Below, one piece after another: positions 1 through 11,800 of a stretch of DNA of 64,000 bases. The DNA lies in contig CM057235.1 in NCBI GenBank assembly GCA_029891385.1, forward strand, positions 7,125,001 through 7,189,000, read 5' to 3'. How positions within the stretch are numbered: the stretch's first letter is position 1; each line of letters begins with the position of its first letter. Source of the stretch: Erythroxylum novogranatense. Taxonomy: Eukaryota > Streptophyta > Magnoliopsida > Malpighiales > Erythroxylaceae. The position numbers and the translations under genes were made by a program. The notes beneath the pieces are model-generated. The model searched no databases. It had not been told where the DNA came from and saw nothing but the letters and a program-made list of their open reading frames with translations.

Positions 1-95
1 ACTACTGGAATATCCTCTAGCTTCCCTCTATCTGCCCTGGTGTCAACCACATAGGCCAAAAACGCCTCACAACCCTTACTCATCATCTTCTCTCA

Positions 96-590
96 TCAAT
101 CGCCGAAACAATTCAAGGACTCGCTTCCTATCCCCAAGAACACTACTCTTCTACCGTCATCCAATTCAAACTCCACTGTCTTCTGTTTACAATCCAATCG
201 GACATTGTATCTTTCTAATGTGTCCATGCCCAAAATGACATCCAAACGTCCCATCTTTAGTGGCATCAAATCCACCACTAACCGTACTCCCTCAATAAAA
301 ATCTCACAATCTCTAAATACTTGACTAATCACAATGTACTGGCCGATTGGAGTACTCACCATCAGCGGAGTATCCAAAGGGCTCACAATTCTATCACACA
401 CGGGTCTACTCGAGGAAACAAACGAATGAGTAGAACCCGGATCAATCAAGGCAATCACATCATCAGCAAAGAGTCGAATCATACCAGTCACAACATCGGG
501 AGCGGTCTTTGCATCCTCTCTAGTCATAGCAAACACCCTAGCTGGTGCCTGTCCTCTCGGTCTCCCCAGAATGCTCACTCTTTTGGCTAC
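96..590 (-). pseudogene. Retropepsin (aspartic protease) domain of the Ty3/gypsy element
   Basis: The minus frame ending at 96 encodes a retropepsin-like domain. The active-site loop reads ALIDPGSTHSF where plant gypsy elements have D-S/T-G, so the residue after the catalytic Asp is Pro. Downstream LMPLKMGRLDVILGMDTLER matches the conserved strand and ILG(M) motif of plant gypsy proteases. This enzyme cuts the Gag-Pol polyprotein inside the virus-like particle. The frame is open for about 160 codons but is out of frame with the zinc-knuckle segment upstream, so this copy could not be made as a normal polyprotein. Confidence 0.85.
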
Positions 591-862
591 ATCTGAACTG
601 CCCACTTTTGTCGCAGTCCTCTGTCCCATGGTCTCTGTCCTCCTGAGCCAGATCCGCCTCTCTCTTGTCGTGGAGGCCGAGGACACTCTCCGCCCTCGGT
701 CCCTTCTCGCCCACAGCTGAAACAAGCTCCTGTCAATCTGTAACACTCTCCACCATGAAAATTACCGCAGTGCTCACACTTAGGGACGGATGACCTGTCC
801 CCATCTCCCCTCCTATTTCCGCCCACCGTAGAAGCTTGGTGAGAAACAGTAGAAGTCCTCAT
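587..862 (-). pseudogene. Gag nucleocapsid (CCHC zinc knuckles) of the Ty3/gypsy element
   Basis: This minus-strand segment has two cysteine clusters in a Gly/Arg-rich context: CEHCGNFHGGEC and CFSCGREGTEGGEC. They match the paired knuckles at the end of plant gypsy Gag proteins, which bind the genomic RNA. The first keeps a His at nearly the usual spacing. In the second the expected zinc-binding His is Thr. The segment shares a frame with the capsid segment at 968-1324 but not with the protease segment, so a frameshift lies near 590-740. Confidence 0.8.
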
Positions 863-967
863 CGGCCTAGGTCGGCTCGCACCACTGATCCTCTCCTCTG
901 ACTAGACTGGGAAGCTCCTAGCACTCCTGTCTGGCATAGGAGTACTAGTGCTACCTCCTCTCCTGGA

Positions 968-1797
968 CTATTCTCTGCCCTTTCTCTTCTTGTTCACAGC
1001 ACTCTTGATATTCTCTATATTTTCAACCCTCGGAGCTGCCTCAACCAGCTGCTGGAAATCACAGAAATTCTGCATAATCAACTTCTCTCTGATGGCCAAG
1101 TGCAGACCCAACTCAAACCGGCGACATCTAGCAGCTTCACTCAACCTCAGATCTGAAACATACAAGGATAGCTGTGTAAATCGGCGCTCATACTCGCTGA
1201 CTGTCATATCCCTCTGAGTCAAACTGAGGAACTCCCTCTGTTTCTGCTGAACATAAACCTCTGACAGATACTTCTTCTTAAAAGTAGCCAAGAAGTTCTG
1301 CCATGATAGCCCCACTGGCCTCATCTGACTCCCTGGTACAGTCTTCCACTAGTGCAGAGCATCTCCCTGAAGCAAGCTGGCAGTATAGATGACCCTCTCG
1401 TCATCCTCACAGTCCATCTGATCCAGCACTCTCTCAGTCTTCCTCAGCCAAGTCTCAGCTTCTTCAAGATCTGATGTCCCAAAAAAGTCAACTGCCCCAT
1501 ACTTCCTCAACCGGTCAAACCGTCTCCCCTTCTGAAGTGGGGCTGAAATAGAAGGTCAGGCATCGACCCATACCGCATTTAATGCCCGAGTAAAGGCACG
1601 AACAACCTCGGATCTAAAGGAGGCACTTGCTCCTGATATGGGGCGACTCTGAGTCGGCGACGGGCGAGCTCACTACCTAGCCCTGCTGAAGCCTCAAGAT
1701 TCCACGGGCAATCGACTCGTCGATCCTCTCCTCTCTCGTCAAGAGTCAGTGCAACAGATCCTTGCATAACTCCTCGTGTCCTTCTACGAGGTGGCAT
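968..1797 (-). pseudogene. Gag capsid region of the Ty3/gypsy element (start at 1797)
   Basis: The frame starting at 1797 (MPPRRRTRG...) lies about 160 bp inside the primer site, the usual place for a gypsy gag start. After a stop or frameshift near 1579, the 1325-1560 interval read on the minus strand gives the gag signature (FFGTSDLEEAETWLRKTERV and DERVIYTASLLQGDAL). It is interrupted by a stop where the family has Trp-Trp. The segment at 968-1324 holds the retrotrans_gag core (SWQNFLATFKKKYLSEVY, then FLSLTQRDMTVSEYERRFTQ). The product would form the capsid shell. At least one stop and one frameshift make it a pseudogene. Confidence 0.85.
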
Positions 1798-1957
1798 CGT
1801 ACTCCTTCAAATGGAAACACTAAGGATTAGCTATATGGCAATCTACATGTATGCATGACATGCATGCCACTTAATGCACTCAATCAAATGCAGCATATAA
1901 GCAAATATCAAACAAGTCGTCCTATATGCATTCTAAGCCGAGGACACTAAACCTAGG

Positions 1958-1970
1958 TGCTCTGATACCA
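1958..1970 (-). other. Primer binding site for initiator tRNA-Met
   Basis: The minus strand reads TGGTATCAGAGCA, complementary to the 3' end of plant tRNA-iMet, 4 nt inside the LTR border at 1975. Minus-strand DNA synthesis of the element would start here. It fixes the element's orientation as minus. Confidence 0.9.
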
Positions 1971-2421
1971 AACATGTTGGGCCCGGGTCCCGGATCCACG
2001 ATCCCCGAGAGCGGCCCCTCGGGCTGCGCCGGCGACGGGCGCCCAAATACCTTCGGACCCGATCCTAACATTTATACATATACATATACATAGTTCGGCC
2101 ATATTTCACACATAATCATTCTCATACATTCTAGCGCTTACACATGCATTTAAATCATGAAGTAAACACTTAAACACCCCATAAACTAAGGGGATTCATG
2201 CCATTACAATCTGAAGAAATGCCACCAGTATTCAAAATCGTACAAAATACATAACAAAGTTCCAATCCAAAATACATGAAATATGCTCCATGATAATGTG
2301 TTTGGAGGGCCAACCAAAATACAAACTTAATACAAAACTCCTAATTAGCTCGAAGTTTCTGATGCCTCGCGAGTTCAAAGATCGGCCTGCTCTGCACCTG
2401 AGGAGGGAAAAATAATGGGTT

Positions 2422-2450
2422 GAGCTACACAGCTCAGTGGCTAATATAAT
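2422..2450 (-). promoter_or_regulatory. LTR1 core-promoter block: TATA-like stretch plus GAGCT/AGCTC hairpin
   Basis: Inverted repeat GAGCT-acac-AGCTC at 2422-2435 sits next to a TATA-like run (minus strand TATAATTATATTA). The same arrangement recurs in five other LTRs of this window (4601, 16044, 20477, 29533, 35273), with stems kept and loops changed. The role as promoter or transcription start region is inferred from position and the TATA sequence. Confidence 0.5.
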
Positions 2451-3390
2451 TATAGCCATCGGTAACTAACACAAGTCCCAGCATATGAATGTATATATAT
2501 TATATCTATACAGACATCAATTCAAGCATTCACATGCTACTCGAACAATTTACGCATTCAATATACTTCATTCAATTCATAAATATGTCACAAAGTATGC
2601 TTCACAGTGAATAATTCACGTATGCAATGCACATCACAATGGCTCGAGGGTTCCATGGAAACAAAAGGGAGAAACTGAAGTTTACACCCTGAACGAAATG
2701 AGTCCATTCGGATCTCATAGGCCACAAGCGGGCAGCCGGGAGAAGGCTCTTGTCTACGTGCACGTGACGAACGAAATGGTTCCACTCTCGCCCAAACAAA
2801 AGCACATAATCATGCTCATAATTATTTCATCATATGATATTCTTTCATATCTTGCATTTGTCAAAATGTCATGACCGAAGTCGAGGCATAACATGATCAG
2901 AATCAAAATGTAATGCTATCAATTCTTATGATTCTTTCAAAATATATGAACTCAAAATCATTCAATTCATCACATTTAAACATGCATAACATATAACATA
3001 TATTCATACATAGGCAAGAAATTGCCTAGTCACACGATAAATATAAGTATATTACCCACCTAAGATCGCTCGAGTAGTCGACTCATTGGTGTCCTTCTTC
3101 TTGCGATGAAATCGGGTCAGCTTGGTATCCTATACAACCCAAGTTTCCATTTAATCAACATCCACATAACATAATCACAGCTTGGAAAGCCAAAATAAAG
3201 CAATAAAAGTCTACATTCGACTTCCATCTAAATTCTCGAACCCTTCGAAACAATTTCTGAACTTCCCTTCTTCATACAACTCGTAGCCCTCTATTTCTAG
3301 GTCACAACGGATCAAGAATAATCTCAATTGGACATCTACACCAAAAGATATGCCCAAAATACTAAAAATTTTCACTTTCGGAAAAACTTC

Positions 3391-3530
3391 GCCGCGGCGC
3401 GTGCACAAATGTGTGCGTTGCGACGTGCTCCCCTCACGCACGTCGCGACGTGCACATTTTGTGCGCCGCGGCGTCCCAATGCACTCCGCACGCCGCAACG
3501 TGCCCTTGCGCACGTCGCGACGTGCGGGTC
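3391..3530 (-). repeat. CpG-rich 25-bp tandem array in LTR1
   Basis: About five imperfect copies of a 25-bp unit with the core CGTCGCGACGTGC, itself nearly palindromic (CACGTCGCGACGTG). Cores are seen near 3420, 3445, 3469, 3494 and 3515. The block stands out from AT-rich flanks and occupies the same slot as different arrays in the other LTRs. Confidence 0.8.
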
Positions 3531-4177
3531 GGAGTTGCCTCTCTGAACCCCAGATTTCTGCAATTTCCGGCTTCCAACCTTACCCAAACTCAAATGCAAT
3601 ACTTCTAAACCTTATATCAAGACTTATACTACATTTCTAACCCATTAACAACTCAAAATCAATCACAAATGCATTAACCCAAGAAATCTCACCATTTTTG
3701 CCTTAAATCCCTAAAACCACCGATTCTGCTACTATCAACCTATCCTTAGGTTTAATCCAACCGAAACAAGGTTAAACAAAGCATAACGTACCCGAAAATA
3801 GCTTCAAACTGTCGGAAAACTTCCACGATCGAGATCTCTCTTCTTTTCTTCTTCCTTCACCACCGACGACACACTCTCCTTCTTTCTTCTATTTCCTCTT
3901 CTTCTTTTCTTTCTTCTCTTTTCTTTTCTCTTAACCTAAGGAATGGGACAAAGACCATAATACCCATCTTAGCTAAGCCCAAATCCATTCCAACATAAGT
4001 AAACTTCCCAAAATGCCCTCATATCTTTTTATCCTTTTAATCCTCATTTAACCACAATTAAACCGTAATACACCTCAATAATCCACTAATACTCCAAAAT
4101 AAATCAAACGAAACCATAAACACATAATTATCAAAAGCCATGCTTAATGACATTATAAAAAAAATTCGGGATCTAAC

Positions 4178-4182
4178 ACTAT
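4178..4182. repeat. Target-site duplication ACTAT, left of LTR2
   Basis: ACTAT directly precedes LTR2 and recurs at 6320-6324 directly after it, a 5-bp target duplication as gypsy integrases make. Its first base is the last base of LTR1. Confidence 0.65.
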
Positions 4183-6319
4183 TATTGGGCCCGGGTCCCG
4201 GATCCCAAATCCCGAGGTGGCCCCTCGGGCTGTGCCAGCGACGAGCTCCCTGAAACTCGAACCCAATCCTAACATCTATACATAATTCACAAACACAAAC
4301 ATACATACACACACATTCTACACATGCATTCCATCTATGGATCAAACACCCCATAAACCAAGGAATTTCATACCATAACAATCCGAAGAAATTAAACAAG
4401 CATTCTTAATATGACACGTTACATGTAAAGAGTTAATCCAAAAATACAATACATGAGAATGCCCAATGATGTTATGCTTAGTGGGCTAACCAAAAATACT
4501 AACGTAATACAATGATCTTTAACTATAGCGGAGTTCTTCGATGCCTGGCAAAGATCAGCTGATATCCTGAGTTGCACCTGAGGAGGGAAAGTAATGGGTT
4601 GAGCTACACAGCTCAGCGGCTAATATAATTATAGCCATCGGTAACTAGCACAAGTTCAGGCATATGCACGTATATATATTATATACATATATACATGCAA
4701 CAATCCTCGTACTCACATCGCATTCAACATAATTAATTCAAGTTACAAAACATGTCACAAATATGTTTCATAAAGGACATATCAAATATGCAATGCACAT
4801 CATACGGCTCGAGGGTTCCATGGAAACAAAAGGGAGAAACCGAAGTTCACACCTTGAACAAAATGAGTCCATTCGGAGCTCATAAGCCACAAGTGGGCAG
4901 CCAGGAGAAGGCTCTTGTCAACGTGCACGTGACGAAAAAATGGTTCCACTCTCGCCCAAACAAAAGCACATAGTCATGCTCAGAGTCATTTTAGCAAATG
5001 GTATGCTTTCATAATTTTCATTTATTCAAAATGCCATGACCGATGTCAAGGCATAACATGCTCAGACTGAAATTCAATTCTCATATCAAAATCATATTTT
5101 AACATACATAGCATATAACATATATCCACACATAGGCAAGAATTTTCCTAATCACACAACAACTATAAGTATATTACCCACCTAGTATCGCTTGAGAATC
5201 CAACTCACTGATGTCCTTCCTCTTGCGATTGGATCAGATCGGCTTGGTTTCCTATAACAAACCGAGTTTCCATTCAAATAATATCCAAAAGAAATATTCA
5301 CAAAGCTTGAAAATCAAAAGTCCTAGCATTAAAAGTCTACATTCGACTTCCACTTAAAATCCTAAATTCTAAGAGGCAAATTCCGAACTTTCCTTCTTCA
5401 TACACTTGTAGCCCTTTATCTCTAGTTCTCAATAAATCCAAAATCACCTCAATTGGACATCTACACCAAAAGATATGCCCAAAAATACCAAAATATATCT
5501 TTGCTGGAAAACAGGGGCTCGCCGCGACGAACGGGCTGTGCTCGAGCGAACACCCCTTTGCACGTCGCGGTGAATATTAATTCGTACGTTGCGACGTTGC
5601 TCCCTTTCCACGCACGTCGCGGTGTGCTACCCTTCGCACGTCGCGGCGTGTTCATACACATGTCGGGACGTGCGGGCCTGGAGAACGACTCCGAAACTCG
5701 ATTTTCAGCATTTTCCAACTTTAATCTTTCCCTTAAGCACATGCAATACATCTAAACCATGATTCAAGTCTTAGACTACATTTCTAACCCATTAACACCT
5801 TAAAAACATCCACAAAATCATTAACCCAAAGAAATCTATCCATTCTCCCCTCTAAATCCTAAATCACCGATTCTCACACATTCCTCCTATCTTTAGGTTT
5901 AATCCAACCATAACAAGATTAAACGAAGCGGAACTTACCCGGGAACGTCTGAGATCTGTCGAAAACCTCAAAGATCGAAAATCCCTTTTCTCTTCTCTTC
6001 TTCCTCCACCGACGGCTTCTTCTTCTTCTTTTCTCCTTTCCTCTTCTTTTCCTTTCCTTCTATCTTCTTTCTCTTGATTCTAAATGGAGACAAAGACCAA
6101 GTTACCCCTCCTTGCAAAGCCTAAACCACTCCAACTCAAGTAACCTTCCCAAAATGCCCTCATATATTTTATCCCTTAATTCTTATTTAAAACCACACTA
6201 AACTCAATTAAAGCTCAATTATCCACTAATACTCCTAAGTTAATCAAACTAAGGCATAAACACACAATTATCACAATTCATGCTTAATACATCAAATAAA
6301 AAAAATTCGGGGCCCAACA
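4183..6319 (-). mobile_element. LTR2: second LTR of the same family, tandem to LTR1, probably a solo LTR
   Basis: The sequence starts TATTGGGCCCGGGTCC (TG decayed to TA) and ends TTCGGGGCCCAACA. It follows LTR1 block by block: hairpin at 4601-4614, CACGTG at 4926-4931, the CTCAATTGGA marker at 5448, and a CpG-rich array at 5520-5675. Flanking ACTAT copies (4178-4182 and 6320-6324) indicate it integrated separately. No internal region follows on the right, so it is a solo LTR unless the rest was deleted without trace. Confidence 0.8.
5520..5675 (-). repeat. CpG-rich tandem array in LTR2
   Basis: Five to six units of 22-28 bp with the core CG(T/C)(C/T)GCG(A/G)CGTG, related to the LTR1 array but with different unit lengths and inter-core sequence. 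It lies about 70 bp from the same CTCAATTGGA marker as in LTR1. Confidence 0.75.
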
Positions 6320-6324
6320 ACTAT

Positions 6325-7739
6325 AGGTTTCATGTAATTTTGTTCACATAATCCATAGAGAGAAACAAAAAGACAAAAAGAGGGGGAGAGAAAGAGAAAC
6401 TATCTAATCTTTATATTCCTAGGTTCTCTATTTCTCAGTCTTTGAAGGCTATAGTTAGTAAGCTAACGAGAGAAAAATGATATCGACACCTATGTGAATT
6501 AGCTTTAAATCATAAGTGCATGGTGTAGTTGTAATTAGTACTAATGAGTATGGGTCAGTCTTACGAGCACTAAAATTACTAGTGTGTATCATCTTTTTAT
6601 TATCTAATATAATAAATAGTTGTGATGATAAATAATCAAATGAAAAATTAAAATAATAAACTAAAATGATTTAATATAATTGATAAACTAAAACAAAGAT
6701 TAAACTCATAAACAATCAATAAAGGAAATGAAACCTAAACTTTAAATCCCCTAGAACTCGCCATACAATCATGATTTCACTACTTAATTTAATTTATAGT
6801 TTATTAGACTATGGCAATTCCTATTTTATATTAATATCTTTAGTCTAGACTATTAACATCTAACCTTGATTGATTAACTACAATATCTTTCTAGTTAAAA
6901 CTCCAAAGATTGTATTAATTGATTTATTGATTTCACTATTAGGTTTGACCTTAATATGGAATATTTATGTCTACGTATCTCTATGTTTGCATACAATTCC
7001 TTTCACTTATGGTAGATCTATTTATACAAATGGATTTTTAATCTTAATTATAAGAAATCACTTATTCAATAATACATTAGTAATATTAATTCAAGGATAA
7101 TTAAGAACACATAATTGAATCTTAAGAATGAATTAAGTCAAAATAAAATCACCATAAGGTATATCCTAGGGTTTATCTAATCCAGTTACCAACAAACATT
7201 TATTTCATAATCATAATATCAAGATTAAAGGGAAAATAAAAAATTGAAAGAATCACGACGAGATCCCTTTTAATCTTCACAAAATCCACTTTAAATTAAT
7301 GGATATCAACTTAAAATATGTGTTCCTTGTGCATTCTTCATTATCTATATCATCACAGGCTATTAATATATGTTTCCCAAGCCTCCTTTGAGCCTTTCAC
7401 CAGCTTCTTATGAATCACTTTGGACCCTTTTTTTTCCTTTTATAACTTAAAATTAGGGATTCTAGAGTAGACAAGGTTACCTATATGACTATATATATAA
7501 CCTGTCCTTTAATTTCTCTTTAATCCTTCAAAAATCATACAAAAATCCGGTCTAAAAAAGCTACAAGGTCATGGACATGGTTGTGTCCTTAGAAGACATC
7601 ATCAATCCATCAATTTTTTACTTCACTTTTGTTCGATTTCTAGTTCTTTCAATTCACCTAAAAGTATAATAACAAAGAATTAAGTACCAAAAGCAATAGA
7701 AAAACTCTTAAATAAATAAACAAAATGCACTAACATGAA
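6325..7739. other. Unclassified AT-rich intergenic sequence
   Basis: No convincing coding frame, LTR border or RNA gene. The stretch holds long A/T runs and a 76-codon frame at 6870-7100 with no recognisable domain, which I treat as chance. It separates the LTR pair from the LINE remnant. Confidence 0.6.
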
Positions 7740-8870
7740 ACTTGAAAGAATGGTTCCTTTTAACCACTTTACCAAGCAACTTATTAAAGATTTCCATAAC
7801 CAAGGAGAATATGTAGGGGAAGGTGATCCCCTTGCTTAATTCCTCTTGCTCCTTTTATCAGCCTAAAAGGTTATCCATTTATAAGAATATTAAATGACAT
7901 AGTTGAAATACACTGCTATATTTATTTAATAAAAATTATAGAGAATCCATAGGCATGAAGAGTATTGATGATGAAAGTCTAATAAACTATTTCATAAGCT
8001 TTCTAAAAGTCAATCTTTAGGGCGCAATTCTTATAGGCTCTCTTTTTGTTATAAGGTTTAAACAACTCTTGAACAATGGAGTTATTGTCTCCAATTTGTC
8101 TCCTAGGTATGTAAGCACTACCAATCAACTTTTGAAAGACTATTTTCATCCTTTCAATAATTACTTTTGCAATGACTTTGTATAATGTGCTACAACATGC
8201 TATTGGGTGAGGATCCTTCATTGTATTATGTTTTTAACCTAAAAAACAAGACATATGAATGTGCGATTAAATTTTATAAGAAGTTTTAATTTATTGAAGA
8301 ATTATAAGGCTGCTTCCATAAGAAAATTATTAGTAAGGGACCAAGTTTTAAGGAAAAAGTTTACATTGAGAGCATCAAGTCTTAGAGTCTTGAAAGGACG
8401 TATAAAGTTTAATGCATTGGTCACTTCTTATGTGGAAATTGGTCTAGAAAGTAGAATCTGCAGAGATCTAAAACTGAACAGTCTCTTCAATTAACCTAGG
8501 AGAGGATCTAGCAAGAGAAGGAGAACCAAAACAACTAGAGAAATAATTTACATCTTTATTAAGAGTTTAACTTTGACAAGTAAGAATTTTTCTAAAGCAA
8601 GAGATGGAAAAAATTATGTTCATGGCATGTCTAGGAATTACAACTTCATGGAAAAAGGAGGAATTTATGTCACCTTCTTTAAACTAAGTTTCTCTTAATC
8701 TTTATCTCATCAGAACAAATTCATAATCCACAGCCTACGAAATGAAGAGTGTTGCCTATATTTTATTTAAAGAAAATTTGATGCTCCTTTTTGACCTTAG
8801 TCCTAACAAAGATGTAAATTTTGGTGCGTAAAAACAAAAAAAATTAGACTTTTGTTAATAGTATCAAAGA
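7740..8870 (-). pseudogene. LINE reverse transcriptase fragment
   Basis: The minus strand gives non-LTR reverse transcriptase motifs in the right order. First comes FFLKTWSL and LIKFNRTFICLVF (about 8255-8370, with stops). Then KDPHPIACCSTLYKVIAKVI followed by IPRRQIGDN and CALKIDF (8003-8221, the palm region leading to the first catalytic Asp). Last are fragments of the RGxRQGDPLSP block near 7800-7880. Such enzymes copy LINE RNA at a nicked target. Stops and frameshifts occur throughout. The matching endonuclease and ORF1 lie at 12432-14140, beyond an inserted LTR. Confidence 0.85.
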
Positions 8871-11800
8871 TGTAACATCCCAATATCCCATGTTAGGGGC
8901 TAAGACCCCATAATAGTGTAAATGAGAGTATACTGAGAAATTAGAAGTGCATTTCATACATCGTATGTATTTAAATATGTAAATTGTGTTGCTATTTATG
9001 AAATAATTGCATAAGTATTCATTAACATTTTTTTAAGTATAATTGACTTATAAATGTGATTAAAATGAGAATTGTGGTTTTTATGTGTTGAAAATTTATT
9101 TGGAGAGTGTTATTATTATTTCTGAAATTTTATTGAATTTTAGAAAATTTTCAAAAAATTTGGGATATTTTTGGACTAGAAAAAATGTTAAAAAATGGAC
9201 AAGTGGAAGCGTGACACGTGGACTGAAGACATAGTGACAAATGGCCTATATGCAATGAAGACATATGGTTGTGAATTATGGAATACATGTAGATCATGTT
9301 TGGTTTGGAAGGGTACTATAGCTTGTCTATTCTTCATTGGAATCACCGAAAAATACCAAAACTCTTTCAATTGTTCATCATCACCAAAACAACTTGTTGA
9401 TTTTGCTTGAGTAATTGGCCTATGATTCTTACATCAATGTAAGAATTTCAGTCCATATCAACTATTGGCAATTGAGTTAAAGCAAGTAAGTTGAGTTTTA
9501 AGTTTATGATACCGTAAATGGTTTTTGATGATGTTTGAGCATGTGTGAATGAATTCATGCATGAGTGGGATAAGAAGAAGTGATTTTAGTGATAATTGGT
9601 GAATTACAAAGTTTGCAAAAAGTGTTAACAAAAATCAGAAGATGCAAAAAATGGAAAGTGCAAAAACTTGGAGTTAACTGGAAAATTGCAGAAAATTGAT
9701 AACATGCATAAATAGTGATCTATTTTGATGTTTATGTTGAATCTTGTATTTTTGATTTGTTGTGTTATGTTGAACTGAAAGGGATGTAGAAAAGATTATT
9801 CACGCATAAGATATGTTGTCTTAAGATGATAGAAAAACATGGAATGAAGGTGGAAAGAAGATGGAAAAAAATATGTAGAAAAATATGAAATATACATGAA
9901 TGATATACGATTTTAGATGTTTGTTTGTAATTATGGATTTTGATTTGTTATGGATGATCTAAATTGAATTGGGGGTTGAAATGAAGAGAATTAGGGAAGA
10001 TATAAGTTTGAAATGTGAGAAAAAAATGAAAGAAGAAGAAAGGGACATGTGTTTTGTTAATCTAGAGAGAGAAGAGAAGAGGAGTTGCACCGAAGCTTAC
10101 TGAAGGGAGACTATTCTGTACATCCTTTGTTCTTTTTGTTATAACTTCTTCTCTTGATATCTAAATGACATAGGATTTGAACCAACAAACTTATAATACA
10201 TTGTTATTTATCTCCACCAAAATTGATAACCATCTGAATTAATTTGGAAGAGATTTATTGATGAGTTAGGATGAAAATGTTGAGGTGTGCTGGAATTTGA
10301 TAACTAGAATGATTTCTCCAATCATAAGTTGATATTTTGATTATATCTTGATCAGTAGGTCTCCAAATGAGATGATACTTAATTTACATTGAACTAGAGA
10401 CATTTGGATACAATTTTTAAGGAGAAATTAAATTTTAATTATGTCCTTAAGGGTCTTGAAATTTATCTTGAAATTGAGTCTTGCTTGGACTGTAGCACTA
10501 CCAGTGACATAAATCATATCCTGTTGTTATTGAATAAATTGTATTGATGTAGGCTGAATTAGACAAAGGTGTCTTTTAAAAAATTGTAGGTTATTCTCTT
10601 AGCTTTCAATTGGTATAAGGTTTGTAATTTTTAGATATTAGAATTAAGAGATATGAGTTGTAAAACTTTGAGTGCATGATCATACACTAGCCAAAATTTT
10701 AAATGTACTCAGTCTGTAGTAATTTGAACATAACTCATAGAATAATGAATCAAATTGTATGATATTAGTGTAATTAGAAACTGGAAACATTGGGGAACAA
10801 TTGTTTATAAGGAAGTGTTATTAAAAACTCCATGTTCCTTGTCGTAATGATCATGCAAAGTTGACCTGAAAGTGGGTTTTGAGAAAAAACTAGAATGATT
10901 GATGAGTGTGTGAATTCTGGAAAATATGGAGAAATAATTTAAGTTTGCATCGATTTACTCAAGATATATACACCTGAGAATTTTTCATTGAACATTCATA
11001 CTAAATGATATATTTATAAATATGATTATTTAGTTAAATGAGCCATATAGTAATATGAAAATGTATTTGTTTGCATATAAAAGAGCAAGTAGAACGATCG
11101 CTTCTAGACATTACTGGGACTTCAAGGAAATAAGCGAAAGGGAGCAATTGTGAATAACCTAAAATGATCTCACCTTGAATTTTTTTGTTTATTATTGAAT
11201 TGAATTTGATATTGATGAATGTGTAATAAATTTTGTACTGAATTCTAGACAAGAAATGTCCGAGGAGTTTTGATGCATGATTAAAACATTGGAAGTGCTA
11301 CTTGAATGTGAATGAGATTAACTACATGGTTCTCAACTTGAATGTTTCATACTGGACTTAGTTCAATGATTATTGTGAACAAGAACATGAATGAAAATGT
11401 AATTGATCAAATGTGATGACTAAAATTACGGAATGCATTTTATTCCAATGCAAGATGCGGAATGCATTTTATTCCAACACATAAAATATAAAGGTAGTTG
11501 TGACTGATATCGCCAGTGAAAAAGAACTTAAAGCTCGGACATTCGTGACTAGAGCCCAAGGCTCAATGTGTACAAAGAACCATGTATTTCCAATGGATAA
11601 GGGATAGTATGAAAGAACCTGATATCTATAACAGATACGAGATAGTGAAAAAGACACACAGTCACAACAATGAAATAAATGAAATCAAGTCTTATAACGT
11701 TACCTACATATATTATCTAAATAAATTGAATGATTGCAATGTTTTGAGAACTTTGTGTATGAAATATATGATAATTTTTCAATGTGTATGTTTTGCAAAA

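Larger units (their letters stand above)
1..1970 (-). mobile_element. Ty3/gypsy retrotransposon, 5' internal part (primer site, gag, protease), decayed
   Basis: Read on the minus strand this is the start of an LTR retrotransposon: LTR (1975-4178), primer binding site (1958-1970), a short leader, gag from 1797, zinc knuckles and retropepsin, then the window edge. Gag before protease on one strand, next to a tRNA-iMet primer site, defines an LTR element. The gag type and long LTR suggest a Ty3/gypsy (Metaviridae) element, perhaps a Tekay/Del-like chromovirus, but RT and integrase, which would settle the clade, lie outside the window. The reading frame changes at least twice between gag and protease, so this copy is not functional. 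Confidence 0.88.
1975..4178 (-). mobile_element. 5' LTR of the Ty3/gypsy element (LTR1)
   Basis: The plus strand begins TGTTGGGCCCGGGTCC and ends ...GGGATCTAACA, giving the short terminal inverted repeat TGTTGGG/(CC)CAACA typical of LTRs. The left border touches the primer site, so this is the 5' LTR of the minus-strand element. It contains a core-promoter block (hairpin 2422-2435), a CACGTG box (2761-2766), and a CpG-rich array (about 3391-3530). It has no coding capacity. It aligns by eye with LTR2 over its whole length with many substitutions, so the two are diverged copies of one family. Confidence 0.88.

Noticed and set aside
3211..3640. Several overlapping Arg/Ala/Cys-rich frames
   Set aside because: They result from the CpG-rich tandem array in LTR1 and its lack of stop codons. 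They are not genes.
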